DNA from: Apostichopus japonicus
Taxonomy: Eukaryota > Echinodermata > Holothuroidea > Aspidochirotida > Stichopodidae
DNA length: 64,000 bases
NCBI RefSeq assembly: GCF_037975245.1
Contig: NC_092567.1
Coordinates: 18,028,376 to 18,092,375, forward strand
Direction: 5' to 3'
Shown: in pieces, positions 23,623 through 34,923 of the stretch
Position numbering within the stretch: position 1 is the first letter of the stretch
Layout of the letters: every line of letters begins with the position of its first letter
Notes under the pieces: generated by a model
Database searches by the model: none
Told to the model about the DNA's origin: nothing
What the model saw: only the letters and a program-made list of their open reading frames with translations
Translations under genes and position numbers: made by a program

Positions 23623-26509
23623 TGTATGTCAGAAGCAGAAGAGTGAGAACTTGAAAAAGACACAACTGGCATTTTCTACCATTGTGCTTGCAATAGCATC
23701 TAGTCAGCTGCAATTAATTGCAACAAGTGACAAAGCAAGTGATGCTTAGGATGCCTTGCGTACTCCGTTTGAAAGGGATTCTCTAGCCAACAAAATTCAG
23801 CTCATGAAAAAGTACCTCAGAACTAAAATGGCAGAGAGCGAGTCAGTTGGAAATAATTTGAAGATTATGAATGAAATTACGGATCGTTTGGCTGCTATTG
23901 GTGCTCCTATTTCTGAAGAATACCAGGTTTTTTAAGTTATATGTCAAGCTTGGAGCCATTTATTTACTTTCTACTCTTACCATTTACATTTCTATATTTG
24001 TCTTTCAATTTAAATCTTATGCTTTATGTCACAGTTTTATCTCACCATTTCAAAGTTACAAAACTATCCATCCTGCCACCTGAACTGTTTTGCTATGTCA
24101 TGCCTTTCACTATGCCACCTTGTAATACCCCTTCCAGTCATAACGCACTTGACATTGTGTGTGAAGTCTTCACAGTATGAAGTGTGATTCATTTCAAGAA
24201 GTATTCAAATTTTGTTAAGCTATTCCTTCCGTTTGATCAAAGTATTTCACTTTGAAGTGATCGATGTAATTTATATTTCATGCCCATACTTTCACAGGAC
24301 ATTAAAACATTAAAATCTTAAAGTGCCTTATTGTTACAGCTACAAGATCAATAAAAGACCAGGCAACTCTATTTCCACTGTTGACCAAGGAGATGCTTCT
24401 ATGATTGAGTGTCTCATATCTTATGTAAGTGAGTAATCCAGCAGCAATACTATATATTTATTTACATCTGTAAGTCAGAATAGACTGTAAACCTATGTTA
24501 GTATGTATACGATATCAAGTATAGTTACAAATCTACGGTAGACCCTACTGTGTTTGCGTATGTTCTTCGATCACATGTAGTGTGGTGAGCCGCTCAAAGT
24601 GAAGTCTTGTGACAAACGTCTAATCTCCGATAAGTTCAACCCATGATAACTTTCTACAGCACTGCCGCTGAAAAATAATAATGGAAGGTATACCGAATTC
24701 TGAAATATAAAGTTTGAAAGCTCTTGGAACGCGGCATTGATACTACTCTTAACAGCAAAATGCTTTTCCCATAATTTTTGTTAAAGTTATATCATACATG
24801 AACTTTACCAACAACTACATTTGTGTTTCTTTTGAACGTTCAGTGAAAAATACGTTGAAATGTTGTACATGCATTACATCGACTGTTATTGCGCAATCTA
24901 TTGACACGAATAAAGATCAATTTCAAACATTGATATCACGCAAACCAATACTTAAACCAGTGCCATTGCCGGGGTGACAGTACAGAGTGTTCCCTGTAAA
25001 AAGTGGTCGCTGGGACACTTTGTACCAGCAAATTTAGTCCGGTCAGACATTATCTGCTGAAAATTGTGTCCCCACCTCCCAGCAAATTTAGTCCGTCCGG
25101 ACGAAATGTCCTGGTACAAAATGTCCGCAAATAATTCATAGTATATTTTGTCCCGCATACAATTTTGGCAATTTGACAATCAAAAGCCAACTAAGTTCGC
25201 TATATCAATCATTAAAACAGATGCATACATAGTTTGATGTTACAGGAAATAAATGAGACGTTGTGCGTTGCTACAAAACAAAAAATAGAAGGAAAAAAGT
25301 AAAACTTTAGAGTCTTCCATCTGTATAGATATTAATCATGTTTTTGTTGTGATTGCTGCTTTTTGATCCTCCGTATATGTTGCATATGTTGTGTTCGGAC
25401 AATTCATTGCGTTGATAGTCAACTTTACAGAAGATTAGATCGCATCAACCCCCCCCCCCAACGGAGGGTGGGTACGGGATAGGGCAGGCAACAGTTACAA
25501 CAAAAAATTATAATTGCAGAGGTAAAATATTACGAACTAAAAGTAGTTCAAACTTCACTGTAGCCATATTTCCTCAACGCAGTGGGTACGATTGGTTAAT
25601 TATGGTAACTGTACGTTATGGGTATATGAGAGTTGCCTAGCCAATACGAAATTTCATCCGTGCATATAGCTCATTATAGGATGGGAACCGAGGGTGTTTT
25701 CAAGTTACATCCTAAACGGAATCGGAAATGTTGTTTACAACTCTCAGTCCCATACACAGTTGGGATGGTAAGTTATCAATTTGTGTCAAGGGGAGGGGTC
25801 TTGCTAAGTCCATGACCAGCTATCTGTGATGAGCTCCAAAATATTTTTGTTTGCTAATAACAACCGTGAGGTAGCAGGAAGACACTTCTGAAACCTTGAA
25901 ATGTTATCACTGCCCCAACCCTCTCCGTACAGGCCTGAAACCTGTTCCTTGACTTTCATTAACACTTTATTGTTTACTCTTTTACACTTCATTATTTTTC
26001 TCACTCAACCGCCGAGTCACGGTTTACTCTCTCTCTCAAAAGAGGTGGAAGGACCATTCCCCCCTGCCCCCTGAACCGCGTTGTGATTGCCTTGCGTGAA
26101 GCAAATATTCCTTTGTTTAGACAAATGGCATTTGAACCCAGGCAATTCCAGTGATAAAGGTCCGTTGTTTCTAATTATGACATCTTTCTTAATGGAAACA
26201 AAATGGTTCAAATTAGAACAGATGTATGAATAAGGCGTAAGGCTCTACATCCCCTAAGAAATATGGCAGGGTGTATTTTCCTAACAATAGCAATGCTTAT
26301 CGAAGAGGGCAGTAATACTTGTATTCTATCAACAATGTCAGCCACTACCTCTCTCTCCATCTAACACCTCGCCCGATTCATTTATCATCAATTTACAGCC
26401 AATACGTTCAGTTTGCTCGGAAACACAAAATCCTCTTCAAAAGTGATGCAAACATATAAGAAAGCCAAATACAAAGCCAAACACAAAGAGGAAGGAATAA
26501 AACAAATAG
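20048..26509 (+). CDS. Candidate 5' part of an unrecognised gene (three phase-compatible exons)
   Basis: Seen: exons 20048-20214, 24340-24428 and 26399-26509 carry standard splice sites (AAAG|GTAAGT; TTGTTACAG, GTAA|GTGAGT; TTTACAG, ATAG|GTAAGA). They join in one open frame of 122 codons with phases matching at both junctions. The product starts MDLIGKIRRHRNVIRVYEYR, reaches VHFLFDEQRK and ends in a Lys-rich stretch (KKAKYKAKHKEEG). An in-frame upstream Met (19961) is possible. Intron 1 holds a 180-bp satellite array, a foldback element and a copia Gag remnant. The 3' exons were not found. A loose resemblance in layout (beta-like segment, then a basic stretch) to the N-terminus of 2'-phosphodiesterase PDE12 is speculation. 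Confidence 0.4.
20460..21435. repeat. About 180-bp tandem repeat, 5.4 copies
   Basis: Units start tcaagcactctttggaccg near 20460, 20639, 20818, 20998, 21182 and 21364 (spacings 179, 179, 180, 184, 182). Shared blocks include gcaagacgcat and gtgctg. Open frames do not persist between units, so it is a satellite-like array. Confidence 0.96.
21436..22082. other. No gene seen
   Basis: AT-rich sequence with many short cctag/taggc motifs; no supported exon. Confidence 0.5.
22150..22353. repeat. 22-bp tandem array (left arm)
   Basis: catttcgcccaaccagcctg repeated with almost no divergence. The open frame across it is an artefact of a 66-bp (22-codon) period. Confidence 0.96.
22978..23118. repeat. 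22-bp tandem array (right arm, inverted)
   Basis: About four units of ggttgggcgaaatgaccagg, the reverse complement of the left-arm unit, followed by gcagttgggcgaaatggttg. Confidence 0.95.
23343..23359. repeat. Poly-C/poly-A tract
   Basis: Run of C followed by A; low complexity. Confidence 0.9.
23533..23622. repeat. (AT)n microsatellite
   Basis: About 90 bp of AT dinucleotide with occasional gt, abutting the copia Gag remnant. Confidence 0.97.
23623..23938 (+). pseudogene. Ty1/copia-type Gag remnant with premature stop
   Basis: A continuous frame reads AFSTIVLAIASSQLQLI, then a TAG at 23747-23749, then DALRTPFERDSL, IQLMKKYLRTKMAESE and ITDRLAAIGAPISEE before a TAA. The pattern (A..I..AI, WD.L...FE, KM.E..S, IGAPISEE) is that of the copia Gag/UBN2 family. 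The stop falls where the family has Trp (A-WD-L), so TGG to TAG is the likely change. Pol and LTRs are not seen. It lies inside the candidate intron 1 of the gene at 20048. Confidence 0.8.
24340..24428 (+). CDS. Exon 2 of the candidate gene
   Basis: Acceptor TTGTTACAG. It encodes YKINKRPGNSISTVDQGDAS then MIECLISYV. Two overlapping donors exist (GTAAGT at 24425, GTGAGT at 24429); only the second keeps exon 3 open. Confidence 0.4.
24960..25180. repeat. Short inverted-repeat element with ggacgaaatgtcc motifs
   Basis: gggacactttgtaccag (25013) is inverted as ctggtacaaaatgtcc (25111), and cagcaaatttagtccg occurs twice directly. In composition it is a small relative of the arrays at 22.1 and 36.5 kb. 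Confidence 0.6.
25181..26398. other. No gene seen besides the flanking candidate exons
   Basis: AT-rich DNA with a poly-C run at 25450-25458. Short frames at 25633-25815 and 26017-26211 lack support. Confidence 0.5.
26399..26509 (+). CDS. Exon 3 of the candidate gene
   Basis: Acceptor CATCAATTTACAG, donor ATAG|GTAAGA. It encodes NTFSLLGNTKSSSKVMQTYK and a basic tail. Confidence 0.4.
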
Positions 26510-27544
26510 GTAAGACCAGGTTGCGATATGCTAGATTTTGTTGTCTCATAATGTTTCTCACACTTTAAATACGTCATTCTTGTAGAGATAAGTTTGTTGA
26601 AAGACAATCAGAGAAGTAAACATCAAAACATAAAACTGGATGATAGTCACAAACATAATATTCTGAATCTATATCAGCCTGGGCAAAGAGTGAAACAGTG
26701 ATTATACATGGGATGATTCATGAGGAAATTGAACTGGAATGATGAATCTCCCCTTGTAGCTCTGAGGCAACTTAAGATAATAATGCTTTCTAGAACATCC
26801 TTCAAGCAGGGAGGTTTGACTTAATTAGAATGGGATACTACTGTCACTCTTCTTGGAACAATATGTACTTGAAACTCTCATAATCCACATTAAGAACATC
26901 CTCTTGGGAATTTGGTCAAGACCTCAAAGCCATGCAGAATTTTCCCTATAGAATTTCCCACTTGAACTGCTTTCCACACTCGGATAATCTTTAAACAGTA
27001 GGATTACCTATATAATGCTTTAATGTGCAACTTGATACCGCCAAAAGTTTAATCTTGATTTTAAATGAAAAATAAAATGGCCGTTTCTGATGTATTTAAC
27101 GGGTTTGTCGTTAAAACTAATACAGGACTCCATAACACGAATAAAAAGTTACAACAGGAAGCAGACTATGGTCGATTATATTTTACTATGAGAACTTATC
27201 TTAAACACAATTTCCAGAACCAAGAAACAAGATTTCTCATTTTTTATTTAATGAAGTAATGAGGTGATTACAATTTTCGATATATGGATATATATATTTC
27301 CACCGAACGACTGGTAGTGTAAAATCAATGGCCTGTCTTTGCTTACACGTGTAGCAGCCGACAAAATTGTCTATCATGATATGTATGTATGTATAGTGAT
27401 CTTCCCGCAAGCAGGAACTGTTAAAGTGAAAGACATGATTATTGTCGGCAACTAATATGAAGAAATTCATTATTGACACTAACTACAGAAAATTATGAAT
27501 GTTTCAGATAACTTTACCACATCATCACATCAGTAATGAAATAA
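26510..27544. other. No gene seen
   Basis: AT-rich sequence. The 64-codon frame at 27065-27259 has no splice or family support. Confidence 0.5.
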
Positions 27545-28010
27545 TAAGTTGATGCTGTAGTCTTTTCAGGCATTGCCTTAGCCTCTGGCCACTTGAATAG
27601 AAGTCACACAGTGTTATTATAGTCTATTAGCAGCTGTCACTGAAAGAGGACCAATAAGATCAACACCAACCTGATACGAAAGACGACAGCATTACGGTTT
27701 CTAATTTCAAAAAAACATTTACAAGTTGCAGGCTTTGCTTTGACTGTTGTTCTATTCCCATTGCTTCATTCTGTACACAGATCTAGATAAAAAATCGTGG
27801 GATGTATGATCGAGTTGAGAAGCCCTAGATGGCAAAACTTTCCTTCCTTTTAGGTATGCAAGAGTTCCATTTTCAGCCAGTTTGAAAGACTGTCTCCGTG
27901 AAATCTTTTTCTGTTTTGTTTTGTGAAATCACTTGGATAGCTCTCATCTCTTAGAATATCGGCAATTTGTCTCACGTTTTCTGCTAACTTTTCCATTTTT
28001 AGTTGTCGCA
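27545..28010 (-). pseudogene. Frameshifted integrase remnant (retroelement/GIN-type)
   Basis: Minus-strand frames read, in order, IADILRDESYPSDFTKQNRK, a piece in another frame (AENGTLAYLKGRKV), then VGVDLIGPLSVTAAN and, after a shift, KWPEAKAMPEKT. A linker of the type YP.....KR..RR, then GVDLIGP and KWPEA with KT, is the layout of gypsy-type and Ginger/GIN integrases. At least two frame breaks are visible. The catalytic D of GVDLIGP is present; the rest of the catalytic triad is not seen. Autonomous function is excluded. Confidence 0.65.
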
Positions 28011-28519
28011 CGGCAATCGATCGACTTACTGCTAAATATACGGAAATCGAAATGCAAAAAATTTGCTAATAATACGGAAACTGTCACAGTCCATTACTGA
28101 TTAAATTTTTGCTACTCTAACGTACCTGCTAGGACTGACATTATGTTTAGGAGGACACAATTTACAACAAAATATACGACCTACGAATATTACCCCCCCC
28201 CCCCCACCCCTTCGTTTAACCATAGCATATACTGTTCGAGTCTGTACCACCTGGCCTTGTACAATAGGTCCCGGGAGACTAATTGTACTGGTAAATCCAA
28301 TATAAATTGTTCTAGGGGGACTAGGACAGTATGTATGTACTGAATATGGGGATATATGCAACAGTTTGTACTGCTTCAACCGCATGATTATTACGCCGCC
28401 ATGTATACCATATGGATTAAAATCGTTTATCTGTGATAATTGTGTTATGTTTGCTAACTGTATTGTGCAGAAGAAAAAATGTGAACTTTGTATCAACATA
28501 ATTAAAAGCACTTTACATA

Positions 28520-30150
28520 TTTTTATTTACCTACTGCTGTAAAATTCTGAGGGACGGTGGAAGCATAATGTCGGTAGTAGTTATGGCGGGAAGAATACTC
28601 CAATGGTTTATGTTTACCTGTGAACTTACTTTTCGACGATCATTGTGGAATTATGTTTTCATAAGCTAGCAATGATTTTTACTTTGAATACTCCAGGCGC
28701 TGCTAATTGACATTTTAAGGGATATTGTTATTTGCACAGTTCATGTCTTTATTTTGTCCTTAATAGTTTTAAAACAATCCCTTTAACTGATATATTACTA
28801 ACTTCTTCACAGACACTTGGTAACACAGGAGGAACTTATCGTCACAAACAACAGCAACACTAGGTTGTGTATGTGCCCCGATTGACTAGGTACCATCATG
28901 GATACAATGGTCGCTATGGCTACTGCTGCTTGGAATGGGCTCCTAGGGACTAACCAAGGCAATGGACGATCGACCATATAGTTGGAGTTAAGCACCGTGG
29001 TGACGTGTTACTCTATCGAGAAGAAATGAGAGTTCCCGCTATGTTTGGATGTCAGACACATCAATTCAGATACATATGTAAAGAACATCACGTTATTACA
29101 TACGTTGACGCCCGTGATAACTGCAATGATGGCACAGGTGGGACTACAAAACTTACTAGTGGTGGACCAGGTCAGAATCATATATATGTCGATGTGACGT
29201 CTAAATTCAACAAGGGGTTTGATTTGACTGTTTCGGTGTTTGGTCGAAAAAAGGTAATTTTTCCTGAATGTTTCATTCACTGACTCGTAAGCCTACTTGT
29301 GTAATTAGTTCAAAATCTCATGATGATAATTAATATGTTATTCTATCATGGACATATTCTCTTCAAACATTATCATACAGATTAGTAAATAAATGACGCA
29401 TGGAACATATTGCAAGCAGTGTTCCATGCAAGCATGATTTCAAATATTGATGTAATATTATGGATTCGGAAAGACGTTTAATAATCTGTTTTGACTATTT
29501 TACATCAGTACTTCGGATATCATCAGCATAACCAGAGAACATAATTGAAAATTGTGGGCTAATCTTTGAGGTGGTCATGATCATTTTGGGACAAAAGCTA
29601 TTACCGTTTTGCAAAGTATCATCGAAATAATTGAAAAGACACATCAAATAAATTCCACAGTACCGCACAAAACGATCGTCAAATCCTGTTGCAATTCGCA
29701 AGATAACCGTCTGAAGCATTCTTAACATTTATCTTATAGCATGCACATGAAACGCAGATATTTACTTTGTTGTATCTTTATAAAAGAATAAAATTAGCTA
29801 ACTTGATACATTTTAAATGATGTGAAATATCTAAAGCAACCCTAAACACAATAACATATTCCGTTTAGGGTAAAAACGCATGTTTAGGTACTAATTAATT
29901 ACAATGTATCTGCCATATAGCCTCACGACATGAACAAAGAAAACAGAAAGGAAGGATTTATTCCTATTTTAGAAAAATTATAATTTAATTTAAGAAACTG
30001 GTACCATAAGCATGTACTTTCTCATGCTCCTTAATTAATGCTTCCGTTAAACTGTTATTTACATTGATGTTATCTTATTCTGGGAGTGAAATTAGTAGTA
30101 AATGAAGGAGTGTCAATGTAAGTAGCAGCACAATATCCTACCTATAGCCA
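28520..30150. repeat. 1.6 kb local duplication, left copy
   Basis: Blocks match 31025-32600 in the same order, for example caggcgctgctaattgacat, caacactaggttgtgtatgt, tctatcgagaagaaat and gtaccataagcatgtacttt, with many substitutions and indels. It includes the MBF2-like exon. Confidence 0.88.
28993..29283 (+). CDS. Exon resembling the MBF2 secreted-protein family
   Basis: After an AG shared with the paralog, a frame encodes GDVLLYREEMRVPAMFG, then HVITYVDARDNC, DGTGGTTKLTSGGPGQNHIY, then KGFDLTVSVFGRKK, ending at a TGA by 29283. The pattern (V..D...GTGG...LTSGG.G...V.V.S....GF...V.VFG) is like the arthropod MBF2 family of small secreted proteins; I assign this from memory of the pattern. 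A signal-peptide exon was not found. GAAAAAAG|GTAATT near the end could be a donor. The gene may be intact elsewhere or decayed. Confidence 0.4.
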   Translation, partial: HRGDVLLYREEMRVPAMFGCQTHQFRYICKEHHVITYVDARDNCNDGTGGTTKLTSGGPGQNHIYVDVTSKFNKGFDLTVSVFGRKKVIFPECFIH

Positions 30151-31024
30151 GTCAAACCGAAATAAACGACAAAATTAAACTGTCTTCAATGATTTGTCAA
30201 ATTTATTTTAAAGTATAACACTAGATTGTGGTACACGAAATTTCTTTCATTGGAGGAGATCGATAATAACTCACTGCTGAAGAGCATTTAATTTTTTTTA
30301 AAAACCACAAACATACCTTAGTCAGGTAAAGTGGTATGAGTAATATAGGAGGGACCGTTCGCACCCTTTGAAATACAGATCATTCAGTTTTAGTTTTAGT
30401 TGAAGCTATACTCTGATCTGACACCACACATTGTTATCGTGAAGATGTTCAACTTCATATAACCATTTCAGCAACACAAGCTCATAATTTAAAAAACTGC
30501 ATATCAGTAGTATAGGAGGGACTGTTCGCACCCTTTTGTGGTGGGTAAATGTGGTAAGTGTAGTGGGTGAACTGAAAACTAATAGCGCTCCAATTCGGGC
30601 AGTCATTGGTTTTGATAATATGTATACATATAATCAAAGGGGCCTCCAAACACGCACAGGGTGATGCATCAACCCCATTAATTTGGCAAATAATGACGAT
30701 TTATGTAATGTATATCTATTAGTAAAAGCGACCAAGCTTGGCTTACAACTATTCTTCGCATTGATGCCTTTTAAAACGCTTTGAGGTCACACAAATACCC
30801 GACGTAAATATCCAGACTGATCCTTAACCAAATGGTCTCTTGATGGTTAGAAGTAAATCATCTAACCATCTTAAACGAACTTCAATATTTCGGTATAACC
30901 TATATAGTTTCAAGTCGTTATATATGTGCATAGCTTTTGCGTAACTTGTCAATCTGTGATATGCCCGAGTGCTTGTGCCCGAGAAAATTGGAATTTTTTA
31001 TATACTTTGTATAATTAAAAGCAG
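30151..31024. other. Spacer between the local duplicates
   Basis: It holds two copies of taggagggac(c/t)gttcgcaccc (near 30347 and 30511). No gene seen. Confidence 0.5.
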
Positions 31025-32600
31025 TTTACATCTTTTTACTTACCTACTGATGTAAAATGTCGGTAGTAGTAATGACGAGAAGTATACTCCAATGGTTGAT
31101 GTATACTTGTGTATTTACTTTTCGAAGATCTTTGTGGAACTATGTTTCATAAGCTAACAATGCTTTGTTTTTTAATACGCCAGGCGCTGCTAATTGACAT
31201 TTTAAGGGATTTTATGTTTACAAATTCAATCTACAAGCGGCTCGCTTTTAGCAAGGTTAGGGAACTTCGATTAATTGTGGATGTGTTAGTGTGTCACTTA
31301 CACATAACGTTTAAACCTTTAAAAACAGTGCCTTCAAGTTTCTCTAGAATATAATTGAAATGAAACGTAAACGAAAGTATTAAATTAAACACACTGGCCG
31401 AGTTCTAGGTGCAATCGTTACTGGAGGGATGTCAACATATTGAAAACTTGTTTCACTGCTCGGTTCGTTGTTATTTGCACAGTTCAGGTCTTTATTTTGT
31501 TTTTATATAGGTTTGAAAGAACCCCTTTAAATGATATATTACTCACTTCTTCACAGAAACTTGGTAACACATGTGTACTGAGGAACTTTATCGTTACTTA
31601 CTACAACACTAGGTTGTGTATGTCCCCCGATTGACTAGGGGGACATACACAACACTGTTTGTCCATGCAGTTCATATGAGAGTACATGAAACTGTAGATA
31701 ATGTGCCGGTATCACATATGTAAATCACATTCGATTTGTTTTTCAGTCATCACCATGTTGGAAGTGTTTGTTGAGGCTGCTGCGGGTGGTGTTGCTGGTG
31801 GTGGTGCTGGTGGTGGGGCTGCTGCTGTATGAGATGTGGCTGGGAGAGCCAACGTACTTACCATTGGAATGGGCCATGTGGTGATTGAGACATATAACAA
31901 GCTATCCAGTAGACAGAAGGGACAATTCAACCTTACAGTTTGAATTCCGCAGGCTGGGGACGTGGATCTCTATCGAGAAGAAATAAGAGCAGCGCAAGAA
32001 TTGTTCGGATATCACAAACATCAATTCAAATACCATTGTGAAAAAATGAAGTTACCACATACGTTGCAGCCCGTGATAACACAGGTGGGAGTCCAAACTG
32101 ATGGTGGACCAGGTCATGATCATGTAATAGTCGAGGTGACTTGCAGGCAGTGTTCCAATCATGATTTCAAATAGTATTGATGGTGATATTATGAATTCGG
32201 AAAGGCGTTTAAAAATCGAATTGACTCTTTAAATCAGTACTTCGGATAGCCTCAGTATAGGCAGAGAACAAAATAGAATATCATGGGCTAACCGTTAAGG
32301 CAATTACGATGATTTGGGGGTATAAGTTATCAACGATTCGTACTGAAATATTTGAAAGACGCATCGAATTAAAATTCATTGAAACTTGTCGACATGCCAC
32401 AGTACCGCACGAAACGTCGTCAAATCTTGTTGCCAGTTTAATTTATCAAACAAGTACCATAAGCATGTACTTTCTCATGCCCCTTCTCATGCTTCCGTTA
32501 AACTGATATTTACATTGACGTTGCCTTATTCTAGGTGTTAAAGTAATAGTAAAATGAAGGAGTGGCATTGTAAATAGCAGGTCGATTTGTAAAAGTTAGT
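31025..32600. repeat. 1.6 kb local duplication, right copy
   Basis: Counterpart of 28520-30150, with an extra insertion of about 200 bp around 31640-31900 that includes a GC-rich ggtggtgctggtggtg stretch. Confidence 0.88.
31953..32174 (+). pseudogene. Degenerate paralog of the MBF2-like exon
   Basis: It begins after TCCGCAG and reads AGDVDLYREEIRAAQELFG then YHKHQFKYHC, but lacks the DNC-DGTGG block and stops soon after DGGPGHDHVIVEV. The same frame continues upstream to 31755 but contains two in-frame TGA codons. It is probably a pseudogene, unless the upstream part is spliced. Confidence 0.45.
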
Positions 32601-33364
32601 CTATTCCTGCAAACTGTCAGCTTCTGGAACATTTTATAAGTACTGAAGGCACATTTTATTTCTCTTAATTTGTTAGGATTAAAAAAGTTAATTAAATAAC
32701 AATTCAATTGTTATGATCATCTGCTTAAGAAGATGAAGTTATTGAAGTGATACATCTTATACTCTCCACACTATTAAGTCTTTAGTTCAATCTAAGCGCT
32801 AAAAGGCAGATAGAATGCTATATAGTCTATAAGAATATAATGTGGTGTATTACCAGCGAATAACACGTAAGGTATAATATATTTACATCTAGATCTGGCA
32901 ATCAAAACTATGGTCAGATTAAAACAAAATTCGAAGAGATAATTTTTATTTTTGCTTCAATGTTTTTTCGTCTTCATCCACATTAGTCTTTAGTATAGTG
33001 AGTGGAAATTGTAACCATGTAAATATATAGTCAATCATATTTTTCTTTTCAGTGAATATCAATGTAAATATACAGTATCATGCTACGTACCGACGAGCCT
33101 TATTTATATGTTTAAAGGAAACCAAGTCAGAATAGTTATAAACACATTTAATAGAGGTTACAAAGAGACGCGTTTACCTGGATTCATAGGTTTGTATTAT
33201 ATCTATATCATATTCGACAAAGAACTATAGGCTGCTTTTTCTCCTCCTGATTTAATCGTGTTACTGGACCGTTTCAGAGATGAGGAAAAACATTCGTATA
33301 ATGACGATTATGAATCGACTATCAAGTCAAGAGGATGACTTAAAAGAAAGGGATCTTTAGTACC
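32601..33364. other. No gene seen
   Basis: AT-rich spacer before the middle duplicon copy; no supported exon or repeat. Confidence 0.45.
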
Positions 33365-33496
33365 TGAACGATGACGAACAAGAATATAAGGTTAGTTCAA
33401 TACTTATATGAAAATTAATGATTGGTATACTTTCACGCCCAAAGACTGACGCAAGTCATTGCTGTTATCATACTGTATTAGAGGAATTAAAGCTAA

Positions 33497-33925
33497 TGCC
33501 AAAGAGGGGCAGTTTGGTGTTCTGTAGTATCCATTTAGTAATGTTATGGCAATATTTAATTCCTGGAGAAAATTGTAGTTTTGGATTTGCGAATACTTCC
33601 TAAGCATATTAAACAGCACTATTCTAACACGTTCAAAAACATCACAAATTGCCAATCTCGTTTAGTCCTGTTTGAGTTTGGCGGGAGTGAACGTTTCTTG
33701 AATGATATGTTGAGCGCAGCGTTTACTGAACAAGAATGGTTTCTTTTATTTTCATATTATCTGATCAATGACGCTTCTCGTCAAAACGGTAGTCAACTGC
33801 ACAACTATGTGTCCGTCTTTGCCAGTCCAAATCACCAGCAACACTTAACAATATTTATAGACCAGTTCTGGGTCACAGATATTATCACGAGGTTCATATT
33901 TATAGACCAAAATGAGAGTATATGA
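33497..33925 (+). pseudogene. Unrecognised open frame, second copy
   Basis: This duplicon counterpart of 119-548 keeps 114 codons open (33581-33925), including LPKHIKQHYSN, FTEQEWFLLFSYYLIND and FIDQFWVTDIIT, but its N-terminal part is in another frame. Function unknown. Confidence 0.3.
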
Positions 33926-34551
33926 GCCATTAGTTTGAAAGAAGAGTTTGTAATGAAATTATTGTCATATCAGTGTGATGATATTTAAGATTCCAGCAAA
34001 TTAATATCAATTTGCGCAACTTACTTTGCCATTGACACGCTATTCCACCAAAAATATTTTGTCATTCAGAAAATAATTTAAAGCTGTTTAAAACGAAAAT
34101 ATGGACCTAGGTATTTGTCTCTGCTATTTGTATTGTGATATCGCACGTAAAACATATATTGAATTAATATTTGATTGAGCTGGAATATTTTCTCCATCTT
34201 TCCGTCATATTTAGTGTCATCATTGAAATATAATAAGATTAGCTGCTAAACTTTCCATTGATTTAGAACAGTTGTGTTATCATTTGTATAGACCGACACA
34301 CTTTCAAACCTTAAATACGCTAAATACATATTTCATGATAGTTGTTTCCCTATGGGAAGTTAGTAGGACTATCCTGTGGTTGGTAGAACCGACACAAGGT
34401 TGAATCTCTTATTTGGAATAGAGATCAAGCTAGTTTGGAAATTAAATCAAGGCATCGTCGTTCGCAAAGGATTCGTGTCCAATTTAACATTCATTTCAAG
34501 CATAGGCGTACGAGGCGGGGGGGGGGGCAGGGGGGCAGACTGCCCCCCCAA

Positions 34552-34705
34552 ATTTCCAGAGGACAAGAAATTCGGGCAAAAGTCCTGAAAAATTCGGGCA
34601 GCCTAAGAGGAGAAAAAATATATATATATATATATATCTTTTTTTTTTCTCCTCTTAGGCTGCCCGAATTTTTCAGGACTTTTGCCCGAATTTCTTGTCC
34701 TCTGG

Positions 34706-34709
<4 letters not shown>
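34552..34709. repeat. Perfect 67-bp inverted repeat around (TA)n
   Basis: 34552-34618 and 34643-34709 are exact reverse complements, separated by 24 bp of mostly TA and T. The arms include gacaagaaattcgggcaaaa. Further AT dinucleotides follow at 34710-34742. Confidence 0.96.
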
Positions 34710-34744
<35 letters not shown>

Positions 34745-34923
34745 TGCAGTAGCTTGCCCGAATCTTTTTCAAATTTTTGCCCGACAATTCCATGATTTTC
34801 TTTAGTTAGCATCATGATGCCCGAATATTTCCGTGTAACACCACCGTAAGCGCAGTTAATCTGGGCTACCACGCTTTTTGCACGATCATTTTTTTTTCTA
34901 ACTAGTCAATTCTATATCTGGAT

